Source of the DNA: Bosea sp. AS-1
Lineage (GTDB): Bacteria; Pseudomonadota; Alphaproteobacteria; Rhizobiales; Beijerinckiaceae
Direction of reading: 5' to 3'
DNA length: 64,000 nucleotides
NCBI RefSeq assembly: GCF_002220095.1
Contig: NZ_CP022372.1
Span: 1,708,501-1,772,500 of the forward strand
Under the pieces are notes generated by a model, which had not been told where the DNA came from, made no database searches, and worked only from the letters and a program-made list of their open reading frames with translations. The position numbers and the translations under genes were made by a program. The number at the start of each line of letters is the position of its first letter. Positions within the stretch are counted from its first letter, which is position 1. Shown here piece after piece: positions 41,273 through 49,896 of this stretch.

Positions 41273-41740
41273 TCACTGCTGCGGCACGACGGTGAGGGTG
41301 AGCTGCCGGCGGCCGACGCGGCCTTCCCGGTCGGATGCCTCGATCTCGATGACATGCTTGCCGGTGGGGACGATCACGGAGGGGGCATCGATGCCCGCGG
41401 GCGTGATGAAGGGCTTGATGCGTTCGGTGATGTCGACGGGCGGCTGGCGCCGATAGAAGACGCGCACGGTCGCCGGGTCGACCGGTACCCCGTTGCTCGA
41501 CATGAAGCGCACGGAGAGACGGAACGGCTTGCCGTCCACCCCCTTGTCGGGGGTCGACAGGGTGTCGATGCCCGGGCCGCGCGTCAGGTTGCGCGTGCTC
41601 GCCGTGGCGACGCCACCGGCGGGTAGGCCGGCTTCCTCGCGGGTGATGAGCTGAAGCGGTTCCGCGGCGAGTGCGGAGCCGAGAAAGGCGGAGCAGGCAA
41701 AGGCGGTAGGCAGCATGTGCCGGAGGACGGATTTGATCAT
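41273..41740 (-). CDS. Exported protein of unknown function
   Basis: This 155-residue protein has a signal peptide (MLPTAFACSAFLGSALAAEP). The mature part is predicted all beta and looks like an immunoglobulin-like or macroglobulin-like domain: KPFRLSVRFMSSNGVPVDPATVRVFY (segments RLSVRFMSSNG and DPATVRVFY), then GKHVIEIEASDREGRVGRRQ ending the sequence TLTVV. No family name is certain. It follows the membrane protein gene by 6 bases, so the two are cotranscribed. Confidence 0.65.
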   Translation of the reverse strand: MIKSVLRHMLPTAFACSAFLGSALAAEPLQLITREEAGLPAGGVATASTRNLTRGPGIDTLSTPDKGVDGKPFRLSVRFMSSNGVPVDPATVRVFYRRQPPVDITERIKPFITPAGIDAPSVIVPTGKHVIEIEASDREGRVGRRQLTLTVVPQQ

Positions 41741-41746
41741 CCTGTT

Positions 41747-42562
41747 CTATTTCACTCCCAGAATTCCGGCGACGAGGCCGGCAATGGCAGAGATCGCGGT
41801 GCTGGCCATCAGGATGGCGGTCTCGATGGTCTTGAGGGTATCCATCGGGATCTTTCCATGAACGGCCTGCAGCCCCTTGCGCAGTTCCGGCAGCGAGACG
41901 AGGCCGCGCGCGGTCAGCGCAGCCTGCGTCACGCGCAGCAACATCCCCGAGAAAAGGGAGGCACCGATGCTCAGCGCATAGAAGAACGTCTCGCGCCAAG
42001 CTGCCGAACCCTGCGGAAGGAGCGGTATATTGTCGTGCCAACCCAGCCACGCGTTCATGGTCGCGACGGAAAAAATTGCGAAGGCGACGACGACCGCAAT
42101 GTCGAAGGCGATCAGGCGTGGTCGGATGCCGAAATAGATCAGGCCGGTGACGAACGGAATCGCGATCGAGGCGAGACGCAGCACCCAGAGCGGCAGGTCG
42201 AGCCAGAGCACGACCGAGCCATAGGCCCCGAGCAGCAAGAGGAAGCCGAGAGGCAGCACCCAGAAGCGTCGGCGCGACGCCATGTGGGGGACCGGCTCCT
42301 CGGCTGCGGGGAGGTCGTCGGATGGCGCGGCAGCTACCGTTTCAGCGCGCGGCGGCGGCATCGCGGCCTGTGCTGTCCGATCTTCCTCAGCTCTCTTCTC
42401 TAAGGCGGCGAGACGCTCCTCCAGCGCTTCGAGGCGGCTGAGGAGGGGCAGGACCGGCGTCAGGTCACGTCCGCAGCAGCGGCAGGACAGCACGCCCCGA
42501 TTGAGCACCGCGTCGCAGTAAGGACAGGCGAATTGGTCCAGCACGGCCATCCCGGACTTCAA
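41747..42562 (-). CDS. Membrane protein with N-terminal zinc-ribbon-like motif
   Basis: This 271-residue protein begins with a zinc-ribbon-like pair CPYCDAVL and CRCCGRDL (about residues 13-34), a short coiled-coil-like Glu/Arg segment (RLEALEERLAALEKRAEE) and a Pro/Ala linker. Four to five transmembrane segments follow (about 98-265). No family is recognised. ATG 42562 is the first start; ATG 42550 (MAVLDQFACPYC) is an alternative. It is upstream of, and nearly touching, the exported protein gene at 41273-41740. Confidence 0.6.
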   Translation of the reverse strand: MKSGMAVLDQFACPYCDAVLNRGVLSCRCCGRDLTPVLPLLSRLEALEERLAALEKRAEEDRTAQAAMPPPRAETVAAAPSDDLPAAEEPVPHMASRRRFWVLPLGFLLLLGAYGSVVLWLDLPLWVLRLASIAIPFVTGLIYFGIRPRLIAFDIAVVVAFAIFSVATMNAWLGWHDNIPLLPQGSAAWRETFFYALSIGASLFSGMLLRVTQAALTARGLVSLPELRKGLQAVHGKIPMDTLKTIETAILMASTAISAIAGLVAGILGVK

Positions 42563-42671
42563 GGCAAGTCGCGCTCAAAGCCATATTCGCCGTTGCGAAT
42601 CAAGTCATTCCGCAGGGTCCAGTTAGGGAAACTTGCAGAAATGCCTCCTGGAAGCCGCCGTGCCGGTGGAT

Positions 42672-43364
42672 TCAGGCCGGCCTGACGGCCTTGAAGGTCA
42701 TCCGGTGCGGATTGTGCCCGAAATTCGCGGGTCGCTGGATGTCGACGAAGCGGGCCTCGCGAAGGAGGTCTCCGATCGCCTCTGGCGTATAGGTCGAGAG
42801 GCCGTACTGCGCGCGCAGCTTGCGATAATCCGAGAAGACCGTGCAGACGAGCCCAGCCAGCGCGGCCAGGAAGAAGCCGCCGCGCCAGCCGAAGGCGAGG
42901 AGCTGCGTGGCGTCGGTCAACGGGCTGACATCGGGCGGGATGACGTCGGCGAGGACGAGGGCGGCGCCCGGCTTGAGTCGGCGGTGCCAGGTGGCCAGCA
43001 GATCCTTCAGCTCGTCGCGGGAGAGATACTGGATCAGCGAATTGGCGACGACGAGGTCGAACGTTGCGTCCGGCAGGGCCGCGACCTCTTCCGGGGATGC
43101 GATCATGACCGAATCGAGCCGGCCGAACTGGCCGCGCAGCTTGTCCCGGACGTTCGGCGCCGCCTCGCAGAGAAAGAGCTTGCCGCAGGCCGCAGCCACG
43201 CGGGCGGCATCGAGCGCCTCGCCGCAGCCATGGTCGAGCACGGTCGCCTCGGGCGAGGGAATATGGGCGATCAGGTCGGTTGCGATCTGCCGGTAGTGCA
43301 AGGTCTTGTGGCGCGGCGAGACATAGATCGCGTGTTCGCCGTTCCAGAAATCGCGCCAGGACAT
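42672..43364 (-). CDS. Class I SAM-dependent methyltransferase
   Basis: This 230-residue protein has motif I ATVLDHGCGEALDAARVAA (about residues 40-58), an acidic motif (LCEAAPNVRDKL), DLVVANSLIQYLSRDEL and the UbiE/Methyltransf_11-like ALVLADVIPP. The C-terminal part includes a hydrophobic stretch (GGFFLAALAGLVCTVF), suggesting membrane contact. The start MSWRDFWNG at 43364 is chosen over an upstream ATG. It is divergent from cfa, which also modifies lipids, so a lipid substrate is possible but unproven. Confidence 0.82.
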   Translation of the reverse strand: MSWRDFWNGEHAIYVSPRHKTLHYRQIATDLIAHIPSPEATVLDHGCGEALDAARVAAACGKLFLCEAAPNVRDKLRGQFGRLDSVMIASPEEVAALPDATFDLVVANSLIQYLSRDELKDLLATWHRRLKPGAALVLADVIPPDVSPLTDATQLLAFGWRGGFFLAALAGLVCTVFSDYRKLRAQYGLSTYTPEAIGDLLREARFVDIQRPANFGHNPHRMTFKAVRPA

Positions 43365-43502
43365 GGGTTCGGTCGATCCTCCGAGAGCATTGGCTCTAAC
43401 CGGATGCGGGCGCACTCTGCAACTGCCGGGGTTTCGGGGCGCTGCCGTTTCCGCTTAACTCGCAGGCGTCGCTCCGAGGACCGGGGCGGGACGGAGACGC
43501 CG

Positions 43503-44756
43503 ATGCTGCTGCTGCCGCGACTGCTCAGGAGATTCATCCGACAGGGTCGCCTGACCGTCGTCACGCCGGATGGCAAGCGGCACGTCTTCGGGCCAGGGCC
43601 GGCCGAGATGGTGTTCGCGGGCGTCACTAAGACGGCACCGGCCGTTACCGTCCGCTTCCATGACAACCGCATCGAGCGCGAGCTCTTCCTCAACCCCGAG
43701 CTCGCTTTGGCCGAAGGCTATATGGACGGGCGGATCGACTTCGAGGAAGGCACGATCCACGACCTGCTGACGCTGTTCTGGCTGCAACGCCGCGAGATGC
43801 GCAAGGACCCGCTGCAGCAAGCGATCCGAAAGGTGCGCTTCAAGATCCGGCGCTGGCGGATGCACAATCCGCTCGGCGTCGCCGGCAAGAAGGTCAAGCA
43901 TCACTACGACATCCCGACCGATTTCTATCGGCTCTGGCTCGACGAGACGATGACCTATTCCTGCGCCTATTGGCACAGCCCCGACGTCGGGCTGGAGGCG
44001 GCGCAGAAGGCCAAGCTCCGGCATCTCGCCGCCAAGCTCAGGATCGAGCCCGGCATGACCGTGCTCGATATCGGTTCGGGCTGGGGTGAGCTTGCCATCT
44101 ACCTTGCGAAGGCCTGCGGCGCGAAGGTGACCGGGCTCAACGTCTCGCCCGACCAGATGGCGGCTGCCCAGAAGCGGGCCGAGGCGGCCGGCGTCGGCGA
44201 GGCCGTGACTTTCATCAACAAGGATTATCGCGAGCTCGGAGGAACGTTCGACCGCATCGTCTCGGTCGGGATGATGGAGCATGTCGGCGTCGCGCATTAC
44301 GGCGAGTATTTCGGCAAGATCCGCGAATTGCTGACGCCGGACGGCATCGCGCTCGTCCACTGCATCGGCCGTGTCGGCCCGCCTGGCTTCACCGGCCCCT
44401 TCTTCGACAAATACATCTTCCCCGGCGGCTATGCGCCCGCGCTCTCCGAAGTGTTCGCCGCGCAGGAGCAGACCGGACTCTGGGCTTCGGACTGCGAGTT
44501 CCTGCGGCGCCACTACCACTGGACGCTCGAGGCCTGGCGCGAGCGTTTCATGGCCCACCGTGCCGAGGTCGTCGACATGATGGGCGAACGCTTCGCGCGG
44601 ATGTGGGAATTCTATCTCTGCGCCTGCTCGATCTCCTTCGACATCGGCGGCGACATGGTGTTCCAGCTCCTGCTCGGCCAGCACAAGAGCGCCGTCCCGG
44701 TCATCCGCGACTACATCGCGGATGACGAGAAGGCGCTTGCGGCGAAGGGCTTCTGA
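43503..44756 (+). CDS. cfa: Cyclopropane-fatty-acyl-phospholipid synthase
   Basis: This 417-residue enzyme adds a methylene group from SAM to unsaturated phospholipid acyl chains. Motifs: KVKHHYDIPTDFYRLWLDE, MTYSCAYWHS, the SAM loop MTVLDIGSGWGELAIYLAKA (about residue 185), DRIVSVGMMEHVG and the C-terminal FDKYIFPGGYAP. The length is slightly above the E. coli protein (382 aa). The start at 43503 is preceded by GGGACGGAGA. It converges with the DMT transporter gene and the stops lie end to end. Confidence 0.95.
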   Translation: MLLLPRLLRRFIRQGRLTVVTPDGKRHVFGPGPAEMVFAGVTKTAPAVTVRFHDNRIERELFLNPELALAEGYMDGRIDFEEGTIHDLLTLFWLQRREMRKDPLQQAIRKVRFKIRRWRMHNPLGVAGKKVKHHYDIPTDFYRLWLDETMTYSCAYWHSPDVGLEAAQKAKLRHLAAKLRIEPGMTVLDIGSGWGELAIYLAKACGAKVTGLNVSPDQMAAAQKRAEAAGVGEAVTFINKDYRELGGTFDRIVSVGMMEHVGVAHYGEYFGKIRELLTPDGIALVHCIGRVGPPGFTGPFFDKYIFPGGYAPALSEVFAAQEQTGLWASDCEFLRRHYHWTLEAWRERFMAHRAEVVDMMGERFARMWEFYLCACSISFDIGGDMVFQLLLGQHKSAVPVIRDYIADDEKALAAKGF

Positions 44757-45665
44757 TCAGCGCTTCAGGTTGACGACCACGACGCCGGCCAGTGCCATGG
44801 CGCCGCCGATCAGGCCGAAGAGTGTCGGCACTTCTCCGAGCCAGAGGAAGCCGATCAGCATCGCCATCGGCGGCACGGCGTATTGGAAGTTTGCGGCGCG
44901 GGCGGCAGGCAGGCGCGAGAGCGTGATCGCCCAGGTGCCATAGGCGATGAGACTCGGCACTGCAGCGAGATAAACCACCGACCAGAAGGAGATCGCGGGG
45001 GCGGCGTGGGCCTGCGCGATGGCGCCGGGCAGGAAGGGCAGCAGCACGAAGCCACCGATCGCCTGGTTCCACGCCGCGACATGGAGGGGCTTGTAGCGGC
45101 CGAAGAGCGGCTTCTGCACAACCGTGGTGATGGCGTTGCAGAAGGCGGCGCCGAGGATCAGCAGCACGCTCGTGCCGATCTCGACATCGAGCCCCTTGCC
45201 GAGCGCGATGACGCCGATGCCGGCGAAGGACAGCGCCGTGCCGAGCCAGGCCGTCATGCTGAAGCGTTCGCCCAGGATCATCATCGCGAGCACGGCGGTC
45301 ATGATCGGGTTGGTGTTGATGATGAAGGCGGCGGGGCCCGCGGGCACCACGCGCTGGCCGAAATTGAGCAGCAGCGCGTAGCCGGCGATGAAGATCACGC
45401 CGCCGACGAGGAAGCGCCAGATATCGGCGCGCTCGGGCAGCTTCGCCCGAGTCGCGATGAGGAACAGCGCAGCCGGCCCGCCGGCGAGCGCGAAGCGCAG
45501 CGCCGCCATCTCGGCCGGACCGAAGCCGGCGAGTCCGGCACGGATCGCCGGGAAGGACGAGGCCCACGCCATCACGGTGAAGGTCACGGTGAAGACCAGC
45601 GTCGGGTCGAGGCGCTGTGGGCCGGAGGCGCTGAGGGTAGGCGAGGCGCAGGTTGAGGAAGACAT
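44757..45665 (-). CDS. EamA/DMT family transporter
   Basis: This 302-residue membrane protein has ten hydrophobic segments in two EamA repeats (about 15-145 and 160-300), with typical loops [21 protein letters not shown] and [20 protein letters not shown] proteins export or import amino acids, nucleotides or drugs; the substrate here is unknown. The gene is divergent from a LysR regulator and probably controlled by it. The start at 45665 was chosen from the conserved first TM. Confidence 0.92.
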   Translation of the reverse strand: MSSSTCASPTLSASGPQRLDPTLVFTVTFTVMAWASSFPAIRAGLAGFGPAEMAALRFALAGGPAALFLIATRAKLPERADIWRFLVGGVIFIAGYALLLNFGQRVVPAGPAAFIINTNPIMTAVLAMMILGERFSMTAWLGTALSFAGIGVIALGKGLDVEIGTSVLLILGAAFCNAITTVVQKPLFGRYKPLHVAAWNQAIGGFVLLPFLPGAIAQAHAAPAISFWSVVYLAAVPSLIAYGTWAITLSRLPAARAANFQYAVPPMAMLIGFLWLGEVPTLFGLIGGAMALAGVVVVNLKR

Positions 45666-45755
45666 GGCGTCAGTCCATCGGTGGCGAAAGTTGCGTCCGA
45701 TAGACGCCTCGGCGAGCTGATTGACAAACGAACAATTCGCGCATGAGCTGTGAGG

Positions 45756-46688
45756 ATGGATCACAGCTCCAACCTGCCGCCGCTCGATACTTTGCGTGCC
45801 TTCGAGGCGGCCGCCCGCACCGGCAGCTTCTCGGCTGCCGCCGAGGCGCTGAACCTGACCCATGGTGCCGTCAGCCGGCAGATCGCCAAGCTCGAGCACT
45901 GGCTCGGCCTGCGCGTCTTCCTGCGGCAGGCTCGCGGTGTGACGCTGACGCCGGAAGGCCAGCGCCTGCTCCAGCGCACGCAGGAAGCTTTCGCCCTGAT
46001 CGCCGACACCTCGGAGCGCTGGCGCGAGGCGCGGGGTGCTTCGGTGGTGCGGGTCAGCGCGCCGCCATCTGTTTGCTCTTTGTGGCTGATGCCGCGATTG
46101 GCCGTTCTGGAAGCGGGCACGCCGCCGCTGCGGGTCGTGCTGCAGGTCGAGCATCGCAAGGTCGATTTCGAGGAGGAGGGTGTCGATATCGGCATCCGCT
46201 GCGGACGTGGCGGGGCGCCGGACCGGCTTTCGCTCAAGCTGTTCGAGGAATGGTGCTTCCCGATTGCCTCGCCGGAGCTTGCCGCGGCGATCGGCGATGG
46301 CGCGCCGGAGCGCCTGCTCGCCCGGCCGCTGATCCATGATTCCGATGCCGCCGGCTGGAAGGCCTGGTTCGCGGCGCAGGGGCTGGATTACCGCCCGCGT
46401 CCGCAGGATCGGCGGTTCGAGGATTACAACCTCGTGCTGGACGCCGCTGCCCACGGCCTCGGGATCGCGCTGGCCCGGCCGCCGCTGGCGCGCGAGCAAC
46501 TGGCCGCGGGGCGGATCGTCAGGGTCGATGCGCGCGAGGCGCTGAATCCGGTGTCCTATTGGCTCGACCGGCCATTCGGCCTGCTCAGGCCCTCGGCGGC
46601 GGCCCTTGCCGGGCGAATCGCACGGGAAGCCGGGGTGGCGCCCGCCGAGGTCGAAGCCTTTCTGGGGCGCGAAGCGAGGGCGGCCTAG
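45756..46688 (+). CDS. LysR family regulator, GcvA-like
   Basis: This 310-residue regulator has an HTH ([20 protein letters not shown], then [21 protein letters not shown]) and a LysR effector domain resembling GcvA/AmpR types ([20 protein letters not shown]). It is divergent from the DMT transporter gene. A TTGACA at 45721-45726 may be its -35. ATG 45756 is the most likely start; a GTG six bases earlier is possible. Confidence 0.92.
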   Translation: MDHSSNLPPLDTLRAFEAAARTGSFSAAAEALNLTHGAVSRQIAKLEHWLGLRVFLRQARGVTLTPEGQRLLQRTQEAFALIADTSERWREARGASVVRVSAPPSVCSLWLMPRLAVLEAGTPPLRVVLQVEHRKVDFEEEGVDIGIRCGRGGAPDRLSLKLFEEWCFPIASPELAAAIGDGAPERLLARPLIHDSDAAGWKAWFAAQGLDYRPRPQDRRFEDYNLVLDAAAHGLGIALARPPLAREQLAAGRIVRVDAREALNPVSYWLDRPFGLLRPSAAALAGRIAREAGVAPAEVEAFLGREARAA

Positions 46689-46698
46689 GTTCGGGTTT

Positions 46699-47124
46699 TC
46701 AGCGCAGGCTGTGCCGGGGCGCGGTGAATTCACCGCGCTGGCTGGCGCGGGCCATTTCGAAGCTGTCGGCGATGCGCCGTGCCCGGACGATGAAGGCGTC
46801 CGCGATGTCCGGTGGGCAGAGTTCCCTTGCCGTCGCCTCGAACAGGTCGAGCCAGCGGTCGAAATGCTTGCCTTCGAGCGGCAGGATCAAATGCGGGCGC
46901 ATCGGCCGGCCGCTATAGCGCCCGGTGCGCAGCATCACGCCGCTCCAGAAATCGGTGATCTTGGCGATGTGGTCGTCCCAATCCTCGACCGCAGCCTCGA
47001 AGACGGGGCCGATCACGTCGTCCTGCCGCGCCCGCGCATAGAAGGTACGGACCAGCTCGGCGATCAGTGGCTCGCGCAGGTCGGGATGGGCTGCGCCGGG
47101 ATAAATCAGGGGATTGTCGGTCAT
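46699..47124 (-). CDS. Group III truncated hemoglobin
   Basis: This 141-residue haem protein has the truncated-hemoglobin fold. [23 protein letters not shown] is the A-B region (fragments [16 protein letters not shown]), [20 protein letters not shown] leads to the proximal histidine, and [13 protein letters not shown] is the G/H region. It belongs to group III, also common in Campylobacter and alphaproteobacteria, with suggested roles in O2/NO chemistry. There is no adjacent terminal-oxidase or NO gene. Confidence 0.9.
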   Translation of the reverse strand: MTDNPLIYPGAAHPDLREPLIAELVRTFYARARQDDVIGPVFEAAVEDWDDHIAKITDFWSGVMLRTGRYSGRPMRPHLILPLEGKHFDRWLDLFEATARELCPPDIADAFIVRARRIADSFEMARASQRGEFTAPRHSLR

Positions 47125-47174
47125 CGCAGGGGCATTCGCGTTTCTTGCATTGTCGTCGGAGCGGGCGGCGAAGG

Positions 47175-47993
47175 CTAGGCCCCAGCCCCCTCTGCGACCT
47201 TGTGAGGCAGGGCAGGCTCGGGAGAAGCCGCCTGCTGGTGGCCGTTCTCCAGGAACAGCCGCATCTCGTCGGCCAGCGCGAAGAAGCGATCGCGCACCGC
47301 CTTGGCGTGCGGGTTGGCGCGCTCGATCGCCATGAAGACGTTGGGGGCATCGTAGCGGACCATTTCGGTCGCCTGCATCAGCAGGTCGAAGCTCGCCGTG
47401 GTCATGGTGCGGGGCAGGGGCTCCATGCGGACCAGGATCTTGGCGATGAGATGGGTCAGACCCTGCACCATCGCAACTTCTCGGTCATGGGCGTCGGCGG
47501 TCGTCACGACGACCTTGAGCTTCAGCACATGGCGCAGGAAGGCGGCGATGCGTGGCGTGCTGCCGCCGCGGATTGGGCAGAGCGCGATCTTGAGGTCGGC
47601 GAGCCCGTTGCGGGCGCTCTGCGGGCCGAAGAGCGGGTGCGTGCCGATGATCTCGACATCCTCCGGCAGGCTCTCCTGCATGGCGCGGGCCGGGCCGATC
47701 TTGACCGAGCCGACATCGAGCACGACGGCGCCGGCCTTCAGATGCGGGCGCAACATGGCGGTTGCATCGGGGATCGCCGGGACCGGCACGGCGAGGATGA
47801 CGAGATCGCAGGCGGCGACCTCTGCCACGTCGGCGGGCAGCAATCCCTTGCCCAGCGCGTCCGGCGTTGGTGGCTCGGCAGGATCGCAGATACGCAGCGC
47901 GAAATGAGGCTGGAGGTGGCGGGCCATCAGGCGCCCGAAAGCGCCGAAGCCCATGATGCCGATGGTCGAGACGGTTCTGATCTTGGAAGACAT
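47175..47993 (-). CDS. tyrA: Prephenate dehydrogenase (TyrA family)
   Basis: This 272-residue enzyme oxidises prephenate or arogenate with NAD(P)+ on the way to tyrosine. The Rossmann motif GIMGFGAFGRLMARHL is at residues 12-27. Other TyrA signs are VLDVGSVKIGPARAM, IIGTHPLFGPQSA (with the conserved His) and DREVAMVQGLTHL. It stands alone, without hisC or aroH beside it. Upstream lie a consensus-like promoter, a Tyr-rich leader ORF and alternative hairpins, strongly suggesting attenuation (48039-48167). Confidence 0.92.
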   Translation of the reverse strand: MSSKIRTVSTIGIMGFGAFGRLMARHLQPHFALRICDPAEPPTPDALGKGLLPADVAEVAACDLVILAVPVPAIPDATAMLRPHLKAGAVVLDVGSVKIGPARAMQESLPEDVEIIGTHPLFGPQSARNGLADLKIALCPIRGGSTPRIAAFLRHVLKLKVVVTTADAHDREVAMVQGLTHLIAKILVRMEPLPRTMTTASFDLLMQATEMVRYDAPNVFMAIERANPHAKAVRDRFFALADEMRLFLENGHQQAASPEPALPHKVAEGAGA

Positions 47994-48038
47994 CGCTTTG
48001 ATCCGGTGGGAGCCGCGATGTCGGATGAGAGCCTGAGA

Positions 48039-48080
48039 TCAACCGCCAGCGCGGCGGTTGAGCATGGGAATGCCACCGCC
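48039..48080 (-). promoter_or_regulatory. Alternative hairpins of a tyrA attenuator
   Basis: On the minus strand segment 1 GGCGGT (48080-48075) can pair with segment 2 ACCGCC (48058-48053). Segment 2, as TCAACCGCC (48061-48053), also pairs perfectly with segment 3 GGCGGTTGA (48047-48039) around GCGCT. The pairings exclude each other. The 2:3 stem has nine base pairs, but no clear T-tract follows. Confidence 0.5.
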
Positions 48081-48081
48081 T

Positions 48082-48132
48082 CTATGAGGACGGGGCGTAA
48101 TAGCTGCGGAACGAGGCCATCAGGCTGGTCAT
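48082..48132 (-). CDS. Leader peptide with adjacent Tyr codons, upstream of tyrA
   Basis: The 16-codon ORF reads MTSLMASFRSYYAPSS. Two Tyr codons (TAT TAC) are adjacent at residues 11-12 and Phe is at residue 8. It lies 88 bases upstream of tyrA on the same strand and stops just before segment 1 of the alternative hairpins. A promoter's predicted start is the A of its ATG, so it would be translated from a leaderless mRNA, as is known for trpL in Sinorhizobium. AGG lies five bases before the ATG but would not be transcribed in that case. The Tyr content ahead of a tyrosine gene is the main evidence. Confidence 0.5.
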   Translation of the reverse strand: MTSLMASFRSYYAPSS

Positions 48133-48138
48133 GGCCTG

Positions 48139-48167
48139 CTTAAAGCGCGCGGGCGGCGCGCTGTCAA
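48139..48167 (-). promoter_or_regulatory. Promoter of the tyrA leader
   Basis: On the minus strand a perfect TTGACA (48167-48162), overlapping the stop codon of the upstream gene, is followed after exactly 17 bases by TTTAAG (48144-48139). The A of the leader ATG (48132) is seven bases beyond the -10, where initiation normally occurs. Confidence 0.6.
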
Positions 48168-48493
48168 TCGAGCTTCGGCGAGTAGTCGGTCGGAGTCAGG
48201 GTACGGTCCTCGATCGCGCCGACCATGTCGCCGTGCTCGATCCGGGTGACGCGCTTGATCTCGCTCCACTCCGGATCGGCCATGAAGCTTGTCCAGCTCC
48301 TGGTCTTCGTCTCGACGTCCGGCCAGGCGAGGATATAGGCGAATTCGGTGCGTCCGGCACTCGCCGTCTCCCACATCGCGACGATCCTGAAGCCGTGGCG
48401 GGCCATGATGCGGGCCGCGTGGTCGCGGAAGCGGGCATGGAAGGCCGCCTTGTTGCGCTCGAAGATCTCGTAGATGCGCAACTGGTGGATCAT
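48164..48493 (-). CDS. NIPSNAP family protein
   Basis: This 109-residue protein matches the NIPSNAP dimeric alpha-beta-barrel family: MIHQLRIYEIFERNKAAFHA, GFRIVAMWETASAGRTEFAYILAWP (fragments GFRIVAMWET and EFAYILAWP) and SWTSFMADPEW. Function in bacteria is not established. It is upstream of tyrA on the same strand, but the tyrA promoter overlaps its stop codon, so the two need not be cotranscribed. carA ends... its start lies 27 bases after the carA stop. Confidence 0.88.
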   Translation of the reverse strand: MIHQLRIYEIFERNKAAFHARFRDHAARIMARHGFRIVAMWETASAGRTEFAYILAWPDVETKTRSWTSFMADPEWSEIKRVTRIEHGDMVGAIEDRTLTPTDYSPKLD

Positions 48494-48520
48494 GTCCGCC
48501 TCCGGTCGTCGAGGCGGCCG

Positions 48521-49729
48521 TCAGGCCGCCTTCTTGCCCTTCTCTGCCGCCATCAGCTCGATGAAGCGGGTGAAGAGATAGTGGCTGTCCTGCGGACCGG
48601 GCGAGGCCTCCGGATGGTGCTGGACGCTGAAGGCCGGGCGGTCGGTCAGGGCAATGCCGCTGTTCGAGCCGTCGAAGAGCGAGACATGGGTCTCGACCGC
48701 GTTCTCCGGCAGCGTCGACGGGTCGACGGCGAAGCCGTGGTTCATCGAGACAATCTCGACCTTGCCGGTAGTCTTGTCCTGCACGGGGTGGTTGGCGCCG
48801 TGATGGCCCTGCTTCATCTTCATGGTCTGGCCGCCGATGGCGAGCGCCATCATCTGGTGGCCGAGGCAGATACCGAAGGTCGGCACCTTCCTGTCGAGCA
48901 ATTCCTTGATCACCGGCACCGCGTATTCGCCGGTCGCGGCCGGGTCGCCCGGGCCGTTGGAGAGGAAGACGCCATCCGGATTCAGCGCAAGGATATCCTC
49001 TGCCGAGGCGGTCGAAGGCACCACCGTGACGTCGCAGCCGGCCTTTGCCAGCAGACGCAGGATGTTGCGCTTCACACCGTAGTCGATGGCGACGACCTTG
49101 TAGTTCGCCGCTTCGCGTTTGCCGTAGCCCGCCGGCCAGACCCAGGGGGTCTCGTCCCAGTCATAACGCTGCGCGGCAGTGACCAGCGGGACGAGATCGA
49201 GACCGGCCATGTCAGGCAGTTCGGCCGCCTGCTTCTTCAGCCGCTCGATGTCGAAGACGCCGTCGGGACTGTGGGCGAGGATGGCGTTGGGCATGCCCTT
49301 GTCGCGGATCAGCGCGGTCAGCGCGCGCGTGTCGACGCCGCAGATGCCGACGATGTTGCGCGCCTTCAACCAGGCATCGAAATGCCGGCCGGCGCGCCAG
49401 TTCGAGGGCTCGGTGATGGCGGCATGGAGCACGCAGCCGCGCACGCCGGAAGAGGCGGCGGCGTTCACCGTCTCGGTGTCCTCCTCGTTCACACCGACAT
49501 TGCCGATATGCGGGAAGGTGAAGGTGATGATCTGCCCGGCATAGGACGGGTCGGTCAGGATTTCCTGATAGCCGGTCATCGCGGTGTTGAAGCAGACCTC
49601 GCCCGGCGCTTCGCCGACGGCGCCGAGGCCGAAGCCTTCCAGCACCGTGCCGTCCGCCAGCACGAGGAGTGCGGTCGCGCGCGGTTCGGTCCAGCCGCTG
49701 TCGGCGGGGTTTCCTTCGGTGGCGGTCAT
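48521..49729 (-). CDS. carA: Carbamoyl-phosphate synthase small subunit
   Basis: This 402-residue glutaminase subunit supplies ammonia to CarB. The N-terminal CPSase domain includes GEVCFNTAMTGYQEILTDPSY. The class I glutaminase domain has the nucleophile in FGICLGHQMMALAIGG (about residue 287) and the His/Glu pair in VQHHPEASPGPQDS. The start MTATEGNP (49729) is preferred over an upstream ATG. carB is 12 kb away on the same strand. A hairpin lies in the carA leader. Confidence 0.97.
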   Translation of the reverse strand: MTATEGNPADSGWTEPRATALLVLADGTVLEGFGLGAVGEAPGEVCFNTAMTGYQEILTDPSYAGQIITFTFPHIGNVGVNEEDTETVNAAASSGVRGCVLHAAITEPSNWRAGRHFDAWLKARNIVGICGVDTRALTALIRDKGMPNAILAHSPDGVFDIERLKKQAAELPDMAGLDLVPLVTAAQRYDWDETPWVWPAGYGKREAANYKVVAIDYGVKRNILRLLAKAGCDVTVVPSTASAEDILALNPDGVFLSNGPGDPAATGEYAVPVIKELLDRKVPTFGICLGHQMMALAIGGQTMKMKQGHHGANHPVQDKTTGKVEIVSMNHGFAVDPSTLPENAVETHVSLFDGSNSGIALTDRPAFSVQHHPEASPGPQDSHYLFTRFIELMAAEKGKKAA

Positions 49730-49771
49730 GTCTATGTCTCGGTCCAGGCCGCGCCAGCGGCAAAATGCGGA

Positions 49772-49798
49772 GGCGGGATTGTGGTAAACCACTCCGCC
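49772..49798 (-). other. Hairpin in the carA leader
   Basis: GGCGG and GTGGT pair with ACCAC and CCGCC around AA (an internal loop separates the two stems). It is 43 bases upstream of the carA ATG. A possible promoter TTGACG lies at 49841-49836 (minus). No T-tract follows. Confidence 0.35.
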
Positions 49799-49896
49799 GG
49801 TCTGGAACGCGAGCCTTAAAGAGCCGGGCGCGGCCCGTCAATGAAGGTTGGCGCAGGCCGCACAGGACAAAGAAGCAAGAGAAAAGGACGATTACG

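Noticed and set aside
36216..48520. Integrated island or prophage between carB and carA
   Set aside because: No integrase, tRNA target, direct repeats or phage genes are present; only the mixed gene content is unusual.
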